Origin: Acetofilamentum sp.
GTDB taxonomy: Bacteria; Bacteroidota; Bacteroidia; Bacteroidales; JAFGXI01
Reading direction: 5' to 3'
NCBI GenBank assembly: GCA_020720565.1
Contig: DYOK01000018.1
Coordinates: forward strand, 1-22,335
Length of the DNA stretch: 22,335 nucleotides
Positions 1-8,282 of this stretch are shown here, in pieces. The position numbers and the translations under genes were made by a program. The notes under the pieces are model-generated. The model was not told the DNA's origin. It saw only the letters and a list, made by a program, of their open reading frames with translations, and did no database searches. How positions within the stretch are numbered: position 1 is the stretch's first letter; each line of letters starts with the position of its first letter.

Positions 1-62
1 TTGCTTTGATTTAAGCCGACAGCAGCGGCAGACTCTTTTTGAAAAAATTTTCTCTCAATCAT
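1..62 (-). CDS. Possible 5' end of a minus-strand gene, cut by the window edge
   Basis: An ATG at 62-60 on the minus strand opens a frame that stays open to the window edge, giving about 20 residues that begin MIERKFFQKE and continue SAAAVGLNQS. The composition is protein-like, but 20 codons prove little. No family can be assigned and no clear promoter is visible on the minus strand. It could equally be a chance open frame. The presence of a gene is inference; only the open frame is observed. Confidence 0.2.
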   Translation of the reverse strand, partial: MIERKFFQKESAAAVGLNQS

Positions 63-293
63 TACACCTATTGTGTATCTTTGTTCCTTGGTTATATGAC
101 TCCTATTACAACTTTTTAGGAGGAGGACTAATGCTGTAAATATAAGCATTCAGAAGGAAAGTGGGGGGCTCTCCCTTTTCTCTGAAAAAATTTATTATTA
201 ATACTCCTTTAAAAGTTGCATTTATTAATTGAATTTAGGTCATAACAAATTCTATAATCCATAAAAAACTTATGGTAGCTCATCAAGCTTTAT

Positions 294-301
294 TATCTTT
301 G
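294..301 (+). promoter_or_regulatory. Candidate Bacteroidetes -7 box (TATCTTTG) for the downstream oxidoreductase
   Basis: TATCTTTG matches the TAnnTTTG -7 element used by the primary sigma factor of Bacteroidetes. No convincing TTG-type -33 element sits 19-21 bp upstream, so the call rests on one box. Transcription would start near 307, about 90 nt before the ATG at 399. Confidence 0.35.
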
Positions 302-398
302 TAGATTGAGGATTTGGGTTTTTGTTCGCTTTTAATTGATATCTGTGGGCCTAAAACCTTAATAAAATTGATATTTAATCAAATTTTTGTTTGATCAT

Positions 399-1358
399 AT
401 GACCAATAGAATTTGTCGTTTATTCGGGATAAAATACCCCATTATTCAAGGGGGAATGATTTGGTGCAGCGGATGGGAACTGGCTGCTGCAGTCAGCAAC
501 TCGGGTGGTTTAGGCCTTATCGGTGCCGGAAGCATGTACCCTGAGGTGTTTCGTACACATGTTAAAAAAACCAAACAGGCAAGTTCGAAACCATTTGGAG
601 TTAATATACCACTGCTATACCCCAATACCGAAGCACTGATGCAGATTGTTATCGACGAAGGTGTAAAAATTGTGTTTACATCGGCTGGGAATCCCAAAAC
701 ATGGACCACTTGGCTTAAAGAGCGTGGCGTAACGGTCGTTCATGTGGTTTCGAATTCGAAATTTGCCATCAAAGCCGAAGAAGCAGGCGTCGATGCTGTT
801 GTTATCGAAGGTTTCGAAGCTGGAGGACACAACGGACGCGAAGAAACCACTACGCTTGTGGCTGTGCCCAAGGTTCGACAAGCCACAATTTTGCCTGTAA
901 TTGCAGCTGGCGGTATTGCCACCGGAAAAGCCATGTTGGCCGCAATGATTCTGGGTGCCGATGGCGTACAAATGGGAACCCGTTTTATTGCCTCGGTCGA
1001 GTCGTCGGCACATCAAAATTTTAAAAATGCTGTGATTCAAGCTCAAGAAGGGGACACCATGCTGTCTCTCAAACAATTGGTGCCTGTGCGGCTGATTAAA
1101 AACCCATTTTACGAGCGTGTGTCACAAGCCGAACTTAATGGAGAAAGCAAAGAGGCTTTGCAAACGCTTTTGGGAAAAGGGCGTGCCAAATTGGGTATGT
1201 TCGAAGGTGATACCACCGAAGGCGAATTGGAAGCTGGACAAATTGCGGCCATCATTACGCAAATTGAACCTGTTGAGCATATCATCCAAAATATTGTGCT
1301 CGAATACAAAGTGGCTCGCGAACAAATGTCGCATGTCAAATTTAATATTGGCGAATAA
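399..1358 (+). CDS. NAD(P)H-dependent flavin oxidoreductase, FabK / nitronate monooxygenase (2-nitropropane dioxygenase) family
   Basis: A 319-residue TIM-barrel FMN enzyme of the family that contains enoyl-ACP reductase II (FabK) and nitronate monooxygenase. The N-terminal FGIKYPIIQGGM, the glycine-rich GGLGLIGAG, the EGFEAGGHNG segment with its conserved His, and the phosphate-binding AAGGIATG plus ADGVQMGTRF run are all present in order. Length and C-terminal layout (GELEAGQIAAII) resemble FabK, so a role in the last reduction of fatty-acid elongation is possible. Detoxification of alkyl nitronates is the alternative, and sequence alone does not decide. The frame opens at a TTG (387), but ATG 399 puts MTNRI directly before the conserved first strand, as in relatives, so I chose it. 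It stands alone; its TAA stop overlaps the start of a dispersed repeat. Confidence 0.88.
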   Translation: MTNRICRLFGIKYPIIQGGMIWCSGWELAAAVSNSGGLGLIGAGSMYPEVFRTHVKKTKQASSKPFGVNIPLLYPNTEALMQIVIDEGVKIVFTSAGNPKTWTTWLKERGVTVVHVVSNSKFAIKAEEAGVDAVVIEGFEAGGHNGREETTTLVAVPKVRQATILPVIAAGGIATGKAMLAAMILGADGVQMGTRFIASVESSAHQNFKNAVIQAQEGDTMLSLKQLVPVRLIKNPFYERVSQAELNGESKEALQTLLGKGRAKLGMFEGDTTEGELEAGQIAAIITQIEPVEHIIQNIVLEYKVAREQMSHVKFNIGE

Positions 1359-1432
1359 GGTCTTCGACCTATTTGTTGATTTTGTAACTTGCCATATATC
1401 TGTCTTCTAGATTAATTTGAAATGACATTAAA
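1357..1432 (+). repeat. Dispersed repeat, copy 1 (AAGGTCTTCGA family)
   Basis: The copy starts inside the TAA stop of the upstream gene with AAGGTCTTCGACCT, a small hairpin (AGGTC, loop TTC, GACCT). It continues through CATATATCTGTCTTCTAG and TTAAT to GACATTA. Other copies begin at 5933 and 10514. Similarity may extend to about 1455 (a loose AAGTATT match). Function unknown; it could transcribe as a 3' end hairpin or be a decayed small mobile repeat. Confidence 0.6.
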
Positions 1433-1755
1433 AAAACATAATATATAAGTATTGGACATCGGATCAAAAAAAATTAATCAAATTTGGGAAAATTGCACCA
1501 ACAAAAAACCCAATAAACAAGTATAATTCCAAAAACACCTTTAAATGCTCGAAATAAAACGGCTCTATTTCCCTTTTTCTGCATTAAAATTTATTCATAT
1601 AGCGCCTACTATACAAAGAAATTTTGCGTTGTATAGCTTTTGCTATATAAAAAATAGCAAAATATAACTCATTTTATTTATCAATCATTTGAAAATATAT
1701 TTGATATAAGCAACTGATAATAAGAATATAGGACCAACCATAAATTTAAAAAGTA
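1359..1755. other. Non-coding spacer carrying a dispersed repeat and twin palindromes
   Basis: No open frame of credible length or composition is present on either strand. The stretch is very AT-rich. It holds the first copy of the AAGGTCTTCGA repeat at its left end and two abutting inverted repeats at 1609-1662. No clear TAnnTTTG promoter box could be placed just before the M16 gene at 1756. Confidence 0.6.
1609..1662. repeat. Two adjacent inverted repeats (REP-like cluster)
   Basis: The first dyad pairs CTATACAA (1609-1616) with TTGTATAG (1629-1636) across 12 nt. The second pairs TTTTGCTAT (1638-1646) with ATAGCAAAA (1654-1662) across 7 nt. All 17 base pairs are perfect, with one base between the two dyads. 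It could be a bidirectional terminator, a repetitive extragenic palindrome or a binding-site cluster. Confidence 0.6.
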
Positions 1756-2994
1756 ATGATTACATTCGATAAATTCACTCTCGACAATGGCCTACGGGTT
1801 ATTGTGCATCACGATGCCAGCACGCCCATTGTGGCATTTAATATCGTTTACAATGTGGGTGCTCGCAACGAATCGCCAGATCGAACGGGCTTTGCTCATT
1901 TGTTCGAACACCTTATGTTTGGGGGATCAAAACACATTCCTTCGTACGACGAACCACTCGAAAAAGCAGGCGGACAAAACAATGCCTATACCAACAACGA
2001 CATTACCAACTACTACGAAACCATGCCCACGCAAAACCTCGAAACTGCTTTTTGGCTCGAAAGCGACCGCATGTTAAGTTTGGCGTTTACTAAAAAAAGC
2101 TTGGAGGTTCAACGCCAAGTGGTGATAGAAGAATTTAAACAAAACTACCTCAATCAACCTTATGGCGACATGAGTTTGCTGCTCAGACCATTAGTTTACA
2201 AAGTACATCCGTACCAATGGTCGACTATTGGAAAAGAAATTTCGCATATCGAACAAGCCACTATGCAAGAGGTCAAAGATTTCTTTTATAGCCATTATGC
2301 ACCGAACAATGCGGTTTTAGCGGTTGCTGGTGATGTGAGTACCGATGAGGTAAAGGCTTTAGCCGAAAAGTGGTTTGGTCCCATCGAACGACGCAATATC
2401 AAACCATCAACTTATTTGCAAGAGCCTCTTCAAACCGAAGCACGCTTTCTGGAGGTACACCGCGAGGTGCCCGCCGATGCTATAAAAATTGCGTTTCCGA
2501 TGCACGATAGACTGTCGCCAGATTATTATGCAGCCGACCTACTTAGCGATGTGTTGTCGGGGGGTAAATCGTCGCGCTTGTATCGTAAATTGGTAAAAGA
2601 AGCTCAATTCTTTAGCGAGCTCGACGCCTACATTATGGGCAGTTACGACCCTGGAATGTTTGTGTTCGACGGCAAAACAATGCCTAAAGTGTCGGTAAAA
2701 GAAGCCGAAAAAGCCATTTGGGGCGAAATTGATCGACTGCTCAAAGACGGACTCGAACCCAACGAATTGAAAAAAGTGCAAAGTAAAATTGAAACCATGC
2801 AAGCTTTTGAGCAAATGAGTGTTTTGAATAAAGCCATGAGTTTGTCGCAATTCGAACTTTTGGGCGATGCCGATTTAATCAATCACGAAGCAGAAAAATA
2901 CAGTGCAGTAACAGAACTTCAGTTAATGGATGTTGCTAAAGCGATTTTTCAAACGCAAAAAAGCGCTACATTGCATTATTTGAGCATCAAATAA
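1756..2994 (+). CDS. M16 family zinc metallopeptidase, catalytic subunit
   Basis: A 412-residue M16 (pitrilysin/processing-peptidase type) protease half. The N-terminal strand LDNGLRVIVHHD leads to the inverted zinc site HLFEH at residues 48-52, in which two His bind zinc and Glu51 is the catalytic base. The third ligand is expected at Glu125 or Glu126 in VVIEEFKQN, close to the usual spacing of about 75 residues. The C-terminal inactive-fold domain follows (about 220-412). No signal peptide is apparent, so it should act in the cytoplasm unless the start is missed. The next gene, 48 bp downstream, encodes the matching non-catalytic M16 half. In such two-gene systems the pair forms a clam-shell heterodimer that degrades peptides. 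ATG 1756 fits the family N-terminus. Confidence 0.93.
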   Translation: MITFDKFTLDNGLRVIVHHDASTPIVAFNIVYNVGARNESPDRTGFAHLFEHLMFGGSKHIPSYDEPLEKAGGQNNAYTNNDITNYYETMPTQNLETAFWLESDRMLSLAFTKKSLEVQRQVVIEEFKQNYLNQPYGDMSLLLRPLVYKVHPYQWSTIGKEISHIEQATMQEVKDFFYSHYAPNNAVLAVAGDVSTDEVKALAEKWFGPIERRNIKPSTYLQEPLQTEARFLEVHREVPADAIKIAFPMHDRLSPDYYAADLLSDVLSGGKSSRLYRKLVKEAQFFSELDAYIMGSYDPGMFVFDGKTMPKVSVKEAEKAIWGEIDRLLKDGLEPNELKKVQSKIETMQAFEQMSVLNKAMSLSQFELLGDADLINHEAEKYSAVTELQLMDVAKAIFQTQKSATLHYLSIK

Positions 2995-3042
2995 ACGCCA
3001 GACAATCGAAAACTATATTTCACGTTTGTAATTCTAGAACAT

Positions 3043-4314
3043 ATGAACAGAACCATATCACCACCAATTTCGGAAATTGAACGCATCAAGTTTGTAGAGC
3101 CACAATTGATAAAATTTGATAACGGCATGCCCGTGGCACTTTTTAGAGACAGCTCGCAAGAAGTGATTAAATTAGAGTTAATTATTGATGCAGGTATTAA
3201 ATATCAGACCAAACCTTTGGTAGCCAATGCGGTTATCGAGATGCTTCGCGAAGGGACGACCAAGCACACGGCCGATCAAATTGCCGAGGCATTCGATATT
3301 TATGGATCGTATCTCAACTTAAGCGTGAATCAAGACTTTAGCAGCATTTCCTTGTTTACTTTAAGCAAAAACCTCGAAAAAAGTCTGGAATTATTGATGG
3401 ATATTCTGCAAAATCCTATTTTCCCCGAAGATAAATTGGAGATATACTTGTCGCGACGCAAACAAGACTTTATGGTCAGCAACCAAAAAGTGGTCAACCT
3501 ATCGAGCCGACAATTTAGCAAAGTCTTATTCGATACGCATCCATACGCCAATTTGGTAGAATTGAACGACTACGACCATGTTAAAACGGCCGATTTAAAA
3601 GCCTTTTTTGGTTCTTTTTATGGGCCAAACCGAAGCAAATTGTTGTTAGCGGGTCATTATAGCGATTCAATTCTTAAAATTATTGCCCAAGCATTCGAGG
3701 GATGGCAAACAAAGTCCTTACCCCAAAATGCAGTTCCGTTTGTGCTGCCCACTTATACCCAAAAACAATGGCTCATCGAAAAAGATCCGACCATGCAATC
3801 GGGATTATCTATGGGCAAAGTACTGATGAACAGAACCCATCCCGATTATCATAAAATGGCGGTGGTCAATACCATTTTTGGAGGATATTTTGGGTCACGA
3901 CTGATGAAAAATATTCGCGAAGATAAAGGCTATACCTACGGCATCCATTCGTTTATGCAAAGTTTTCAAGAGACCGGAATTTTTGCCATCAAATCGGAAG
4001 TGAATGCCCAGTTTACCCAACAAACAATTGACGAAGTGTACAAAGAGCTCCGTTTATTGCAAACCAATCTGGTCGAAATGGACGAGTTAAACAAAGTAAA
4101 AAGCTACATGCTTGGACAGTTGTTGCGTCAAGTAGATGGTGCCATCCCCATGTCGGATAAATATTTGCAAGCATGGCAAAATGGATTAAACTGGAATCAC
4201 TTTACCAAAGCAATCGAAGATATAAAGACCATAAATCCAGACGATATCCTACAATTAACTCAATTGTATCTTAAAGAAGAAAGTTTACTTTGCGTCGTTG
4301 CAGGAAAACTTTAG
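3043..4314 (+). CDS. M16 family protein lacking the zinc site (non-catalytic partner)
   Basis: A 423-residue M16-fold protein that starts 48 bp after the catalytic M16 gene and very likely shares its transcript. Where the zinc motif should be (about residues 62-66) it reads NAVIE instead of HxxEH, so both His ligands and the catalytic Glu are lost. The C-terminal half keeps the conserved REDKGYTYG segment (292-300), which in non-catalytic partners supplies the Arg/Tyr substrate-binding side of the chamber. The likely role is to complete the peptide-degrading chamber with the upstream subunit. No signal peptide is evident. The family call is firm; complex formation is inferred from gene pairing and motif complementarity. 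Confidence 0.92.
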   Translation: MNRTISPPISEIERIKFVEPQLIKFDNGMPVALFRDSSQEVIKLELIIDAGIKYQTKPLVANAVIEMLREGTTKHTADQIAEAFDIYGSYLNLSVNQDFSSISLFTLSKNLEKSLELLMDILQNPIFPEDKLEIYLSRRKQDFMVSNQKVVNLSSRQFSKVLFDTHPYANLVELNDYDHVKTADLKAFFGSFYGPNRSKLLLAGHYSDSILKIIAQAFEGWQTKSLPQNAVPFVLPTYTQKQWLIEKDPTMQSGLSMGKVLMNRTHPDYHKMAVVNTIFGGYFGSRLMKNIREDKGYTYGIHSFMQSFQETGIFAIKSEVNAQFTQQTIDEVYKELRLLQTNLVEMDELNKVKSYMLGQLLRQVDGAIPMSDKYLQAWQNGLNWNHFTKAIEDIKTINPDDILQLTQLYLKEESLLCVVAGKL

Positions 4315-4399
4315 TAATGCTTTTATAAATGTATTGATATAATGCAGTTTAAGATTTTAAATCAATATTAATTTTTCAACTATTTGTTAATTGGCCTTT

Positions 4400-5929
4400 A
4401 TGTTAGTAAAATACGGCATTGTTTTATCCGAAGTACTTAAAACATTTTTTCTAGTATTCATTTTTTCGATTCAGATTGGAACCATTTGGGGGCAAGACAT
4501 TACGCCGCCAGATGCACCTATTATCGACTCGGTAACGGTGTTGTGGGCCAATCCCACCATGCCCAATGGCGATATTTTAATCACTTGGCAAAAAAGCGAC
4601 TCTGCCGACGTTAAAGGCTACTATATCAAATATTTGAACGAAGTTTTGGGGACCTACAAATTGCTCGATTCGGTGGATTTTAACACCACGAGTTACTTAG
4701 ACACCAAATTAGTAACCGACCCCTTTTATCCGCAAACCTATGTCGTTCAGGCATATGACTATGCGGCCAATACAAGCAACCATTCGGCACCTCACCAAAC
4801 CATTCGTGTTTTCCCATGGCAAAAAAACGAATCGTGCCAAGTTAAAGTTGAACTCAGTTGGAACGCCTACCAAGGTTTCCCCGAGGGGATGGCCTCGTAT
4901 GACTTATATGCCACCGATGGCACCACAACCACACATTTGGGGCATTTTGCAGGCAATCAATTAAGTCATGTGCAAGCATTTGATGGTCAACATTACGCAT
5001 TCTCGTATTTTGTAAGAGGAACTAGTGTAAACGGCAAAACCAGCACCTCGAACAAAATTCCATTTACACCCAATTTGCCAGTTTTTCCATCGTACATCGA
5101 TGTTGTATTTGCAAGCGTAATAGATAAAGCCATTGATTTATCGTTCAGTCTCGACAGCATTGCCGATGTCAGGAACTACCGCTTAGTACGATCAACTGAT
5201 AATGCAAATAACTTTACACAAATAGCTCTATTTCAAAATTATAATCGTTCAACTTTAAGATACACCGACCAAGCCGTAGAGGTGAATAGCCATCGGTATT
5301 ATTATCAGTTGCATTTACTCGACAATTGTTCGAATCCAATCGATAGCTCGATTATAGTTTCGCCCGTTTTGCTTAAAGGGACAGCCGATAAAACTCATTT
5401 TTACAACGAGTTGGTCTGGACCGATTATTTTACAGGGATAAACAACGACAAAAATTACAATTTGTATCGAACTTCGACCGATTTGTTACCTGTTCTTATT
5501 GAATCGAGTACCAGTAATTTCGATTTTACAGACGATCTGAGCACTCAATTGAGTTTATCGTTTGCAGGTGATTTTTGCTATTATATTCAAGCCTACGATA
5601 GCACGACGCATTCCCTATCTATGTCGAATCGGGTTTGTTTAGCACAAGATCCTCGACTCACTATGCCCACAATATTCTCACCAACAGGCTTGCTTAATAA
5701 CCGATATTTTAAACCCATTTTTTCTTTTATTGCACCTCATCCGTATTACTTTGTAATTTTCGACAGATGGGGGCAGAAAATTTTCGAAACACACGATTAT
5801 CGCCAAGCGTGGGATGGAACGTCAAATGGCCATTTTGCAGCTGCTGGTCTATATTCTTACTACTTAGAATATGCCTCTTCCGAAGGTAAAATATACAAAA
5901 AATCTGGCAATGTCAACCTTATGTATTAG
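4400..5929 (+). CDS. Secreted protein with FN3-like repeats and a T9SS type B (gliding-motility-type) C-terminal sorting domain
   Basis: A 509-residue exported protein. An N-terminal hydrophobic stretch (about residues 12-30) ends in TIWGQD, a plausible signal-peptidase I site. The middle holds several fibronectin-type-III-like modules, for example TPPDAPIIDSV with ITWQKSDSADVKGYYIKYL (about 35-105), and similar strands recur to about residue 420. The last 87 residues match the CHU_C / gliding-motility-associated C-terminal domain: FSPTGLLNN, then IFDRWGQKIFE, WDGTSNG, GLYSYYLEY and GNVNLMY. This directs passage through the type IX secretion system and attachment to, or release from, the cell surface. 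No enzymatic domain is seen; an adhesive or structural role is a guess. The frame also opens at TTG 4391, but ATG 4400 gives a normal signal peptide. It lies 85 bp after the M16 pair. Confidence 0.88.
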   Translation: MLVKYGIVLSEVLKTFFLVFIFSIQIGTIWGQDITPPDAPIIDSVTVLWANPTMPNGDILITWQKSDSADVKGYYIKYLNEVLGTYKLLDSVDFNTTSYLDTKLVTDPFYPQTYVVQAYDYAANTSNHSAPHQTIRVFPWQKNESCQVKVELSWNAYQGFPEGMASYDLYATDGTTTTHLGHFAGNQLSHVQAFDGQHYAFSYFVRGTSVNGKTSTSNKIPFTPNLPVFPSYIDVVFASVIDKAIDLSFSLDSIADVRNYRLVRSTDNANNFTQIALFQNYNRSTLRYTDQAVEVNSHRYYYQLHLLDNCSNPIDSSIIVSPVLLKGTADKTHFYNELVWTDYFTGINNDKNYNLYRTSTDLLPVLIESSTSNFDFTDDLSTQLSLSFAGDFCYYIQAYDSTTHSLSMSNRVCLAQDPRLTMPTIFSPTGLLNNRYFKPIFSFIAPHPYYFVIFDRWGQKIFETHDYRQAWDGTSNGHFAAAGLYSYYLEYASSEGKIYKKSGNVNLMY

Positions 5930-5932
5930 ACT

Positions 5933-6023
5933 AAGGTCTTCGACTTGCTTGTTAACTTTGTATCTGGCTTTATATCAGATATATGGGTAAACAAAATACG
6001 TCATTATAATATTCAAAGTACTT
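5933..6023 (+). repeat. Dispersed repeat, copy 2 (AAGGTCTTCGA family)
   Basis: AAGGTCTTCGACTT begins 3 nt after the TAG stop of the secreted-protein gene. It is followed by a TTGTTAACTTTGTA segment, TATATCAGATATAT, GTCATTA and AAGTACTT, which runs into the ATG of the next gene. Order and spacing of blocks follow copies 1 and 3. This copy fills the whole intergenic gap, so it must hold whatever separates the two transcripts. Confidence 0.5.
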
Positions 6024-8231
6024 ATGAATCCACTCACACTCGAAGAAAAACAACAAGCCGATGCACTATTCGAAACCATTTTTGAGCATTGCAAAGGTTG
6101 CAAAGACGAAGATAACGAATATAGAATAAGGAAAGCGTATGCATTGGCCTACAAGGCTCACGATGGAATTCGACGTCGATCGGGCGAACCTTATATCATT
6201 CATCCTATCGAGGTCGCCTTAATCTCGGCTCGGGAAATTGGCTTGGGCACCAAGGCCGTAATCAGTTCATTATTGCACGATGTGGTTGAAGATACCGACT
6301 ACACATTGGACGATATCAATGCCATGTTTGGCCCAAAAATCGCCAATATTATCGATGGATTGACCAAAATATCGGGCGTTTTCGATGGTGGGTCGATGCA
6401 AGCCGAAAATTTCAGAAAGATGCTATTAAGCCTTTCCGACGATGTGCGTGTAATTTTAGTCAAACTAGCCGACCGCTTACATAACATGCGTACTTTACAA
6501 AGTATGCCGGCTCATAAACGTTATAAAATTGCTGGAGAAACACTTTATTTATATGCACCATTAGCTCATAGATTAGGACTTTATAAAATTAAAACAGAGC
6601 TCGAAGATTTAAGTTTTAAATATAAAGAGCCCAGTCAATATGCCGCAATCGAAAGTCAATTGGTATCGTCGGAGAAAAAACGTGCGGCCATCATCAATAA
6701 ATTTTCCTTACCAATTATTAACTCTTTGACCCGACAAGGCATCGAGTTTAATGTGACAGGCCGTACCAAGTCCATTTATTCGATTTGGCATAAAATGCAA
6801 ACTAAAGATGTGCCTTTCGAAGAGGTTTTCGACATATTTGCCATCAGAATTGTATTTATTACCGACGAAAAAGAAAAAGAAAAATCGTTGGCATGGAATA
6901 TCTATTCGGTCATTACCGACCACTACCAGCCCAATCCCGACCGCTTGCGCGACTGGGTTAGTACGCCCAAAGCCAATGGTTACGAAGCGCTGCATACTAC
7001 AGTTATGGGGCCAGATGGTCAATGGATCGAAGTGCAAATTCGCTCGCAACGCATGGACGAAATTGCAGAGAAAGGCTATGCTGCTCATTGGAAGTACAAA
7101 TCGAGCAAAGACCAAGAAGGCGAGCTTGATAAGTGGATTCATAAAATTAAAGACCTGCTCAAAGATCCCAATTCGGACGCACTTGAATTTTTAGATGAAT
7201 TCAAGCTCAATTTATTTACAAGCGAAATTTATGTGTTTACGCCAACTGGGGCATTGCGTCGCTTGCCCAAGTATGCCACGGCCTTAGATTTTGCGTTCGA
7301 CATCCATTCAAAAGTGGGAAGTGCAGCTATTGGTGCCAAAGTGAATCATAAATTAGTTAGCTTAAGCACCAAATTGCAAAGTGGCGACCAAGTTGAGATT
7401 TTAACCTCTTCAACCTCGAATATTAAGCGGGAATGGCTCGAATTTGTCACAACGGCAAAAGCTCGTACTGCCATTAAAAATGCCTTTAAAGAAGACCGCA
7501 AAAAGGCGATGAACGATGGGATGGAAAAATTGGACGAGGCACTGCAAAAACTAGGGTACACTCAAAACAACTATTTACTTCGTAAAATTTTCGAAGCCTA
7601 CGAGGTGAGTTCTAAAACTGAGTTATATTGCAAAATAGGTCGTGGTGCCATCGATTTAAAGGATTTGAAAAAAATCATTAATAAAAAGCGTCGTAACAAA
7701 TTTATAAGATATTGGCAGCTTCAGTTTGGAAAAAACAAAAATAAAGAAGCCGGTAATGTAAACAAAGCTTTTGTATTAGCCGAAGATTTGGAAGGCTCAA
7801 ACTATCAGATTGCACCATGTTGTAATCCGATACCAGGCGACGATGTCATTGGGTATTTAACCGAAGACGACGAGGTGATGATTCACAAAACAACCTGTCC
7901 AAAAGCCCTCAAAATTATGTCGAGTCAGGGCGATAAAATTGTGACGGCACAATGGAAAGCTCATAAAATTATGTCCTTTTTATCGACCATTCAGATACAA
8001 GGAATTGACCGAATGGGGATTGTGCACGAAATTACTGGAATTATTTCGAACGATTTGAATGTAAATATGAGGGCATTAACCATCAATTCGTCGGAAGGTG
8101 TATTTAATGGCACCATCGATTTTTACATTCACAATGTCGAAGATCTTGAGACCATGATTTCGGACATTAAAAAGATAAAAGGTGTTACCAATGTTAAAAG
8201 AACTGAGAATATCGAAGAGATTTCAGAATAA
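6024..8231 (+). CDS. RelA/SpoT family bifunctional (p)ppGpp synthetase/hydrolase
   Basis: A 735-residue long RSH enzyme that makes and removes the stringent-response alarmone (p)ppGpp in the cytoplasm. The N-terminal HD hydrolase domain is intact (HPIEVA at 60-65, HDVVEDT at 85-91, LADRLHNMRT near 148-157). The synthetase domain follows, with GRTKSIYSIW (246-255), FDIFAIRIVF (269-278), the TPKANGYEALHT nucleotide loop (314-325) and EVQIRSQ (336-342). A TGS domain lies at about 400-462. Next come a Cys/His zinc-finger-like region (CCNPIPGD at 599-606, His621, Cys625) and a C-terminal ACT domain (about 655-725), where ribosome and tRNA signals are sensed. Intact HD residues argue for hydrolysis as well as synthesis. 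A separate relA may exist elsewhere, so I give no symbol. xth-like gene follows after 51 bp. Confidence 0.96.
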   Translation: MNPLTLEEKQQADALFETIFEHCKGCKDEDNEYRIRKAYALAYKAHDGIRRRSGEPYIIHPIEVALISAREIGLGTKAVISSLLHDVVEDTDYTLDDINAMFGPKIANIIDGLTKISGVFDGGSMQAENFRKMLLSLSDDVRVILVKLADRLHNMRTLQSMPAHKRYKIAGETLYLYAPLAHRLGLYKIKTELEDLSFKYKEPSQYAAIESQLVSSEKKRAAIINKFSLPIINSLTRQGIEFNVTGRTKSIYSIWHKMQTKDVPFEEVFDIFAIRIVFITDEKEKEKSLAWNIYSVITDHYQPNPDRLRDWVSTPKANGYEALHTTVMGPDGQWIEVQIRSQRMDEIAEKGYAAHWKYKSSKDQEGELDKWIHKIKDLLKDPNSDALEFLDEFKLNLFTSEIYVFTPTGALRRLPKYATALDFAFDIHSKVGSAAIGAKVNHKLVSLSTKLQSGDQVEILTSSTSNIKREWLEFVTTAKARTAIKNAFKEDRKKAMNDGMEKLDEALQKLGYTQNNYLLRKIFEAYEVSSKTELYCKIGRGAIDLKDLKKIINKKRRNKFIRYWQLQFGKNKNKEAGNVNKAFVLAEDLEGSNYQIAPCCNPIPGDDVIGYLTEDDEVMIHKTTCPKALKIMSSQGDKIVTAQWKAHKIMSFLSTIQIQGIDRMGIVHEITGIISNDLNVNMRALTINSSEGVFNGTIDFYIHNVEDLETMISDIKKIKGVTNVKRTENIEEISE

Positions 8232-8282
8232 ATCATAACAAAAGTATCAATTTAGATAAAAACTTTAAATAGTTAATAATCA

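Larger units (their letters stand above)
1..398. other. Mostly non-coding left edge, with two small hairpins and two -7-like boxes
   Basis: Apart from the doubtful frame at 1-62, no convincing gene is visible. On the plus strand the stretch holds TATCTTTG boxes at 76-83 and 294-301. It also holds a perfect 6-bp hairpin (AATGCT at 130-135 with AGCATT at 145-150), a GC-rich imperfect hairpin near 158-179 followed by T residues, and a small dyad (CCATAA at 259-264 with TTATGG at 270-275). Confidence 0.5.

Noticed and set aside
6708..7194. Overlapping 128- and 144-codon frames on both strands inside the (p)ppGpp enzyme gene
   Set aside because: Both are shadows; the gene's own frame encodes continuous conserved synthetase domain sequence.
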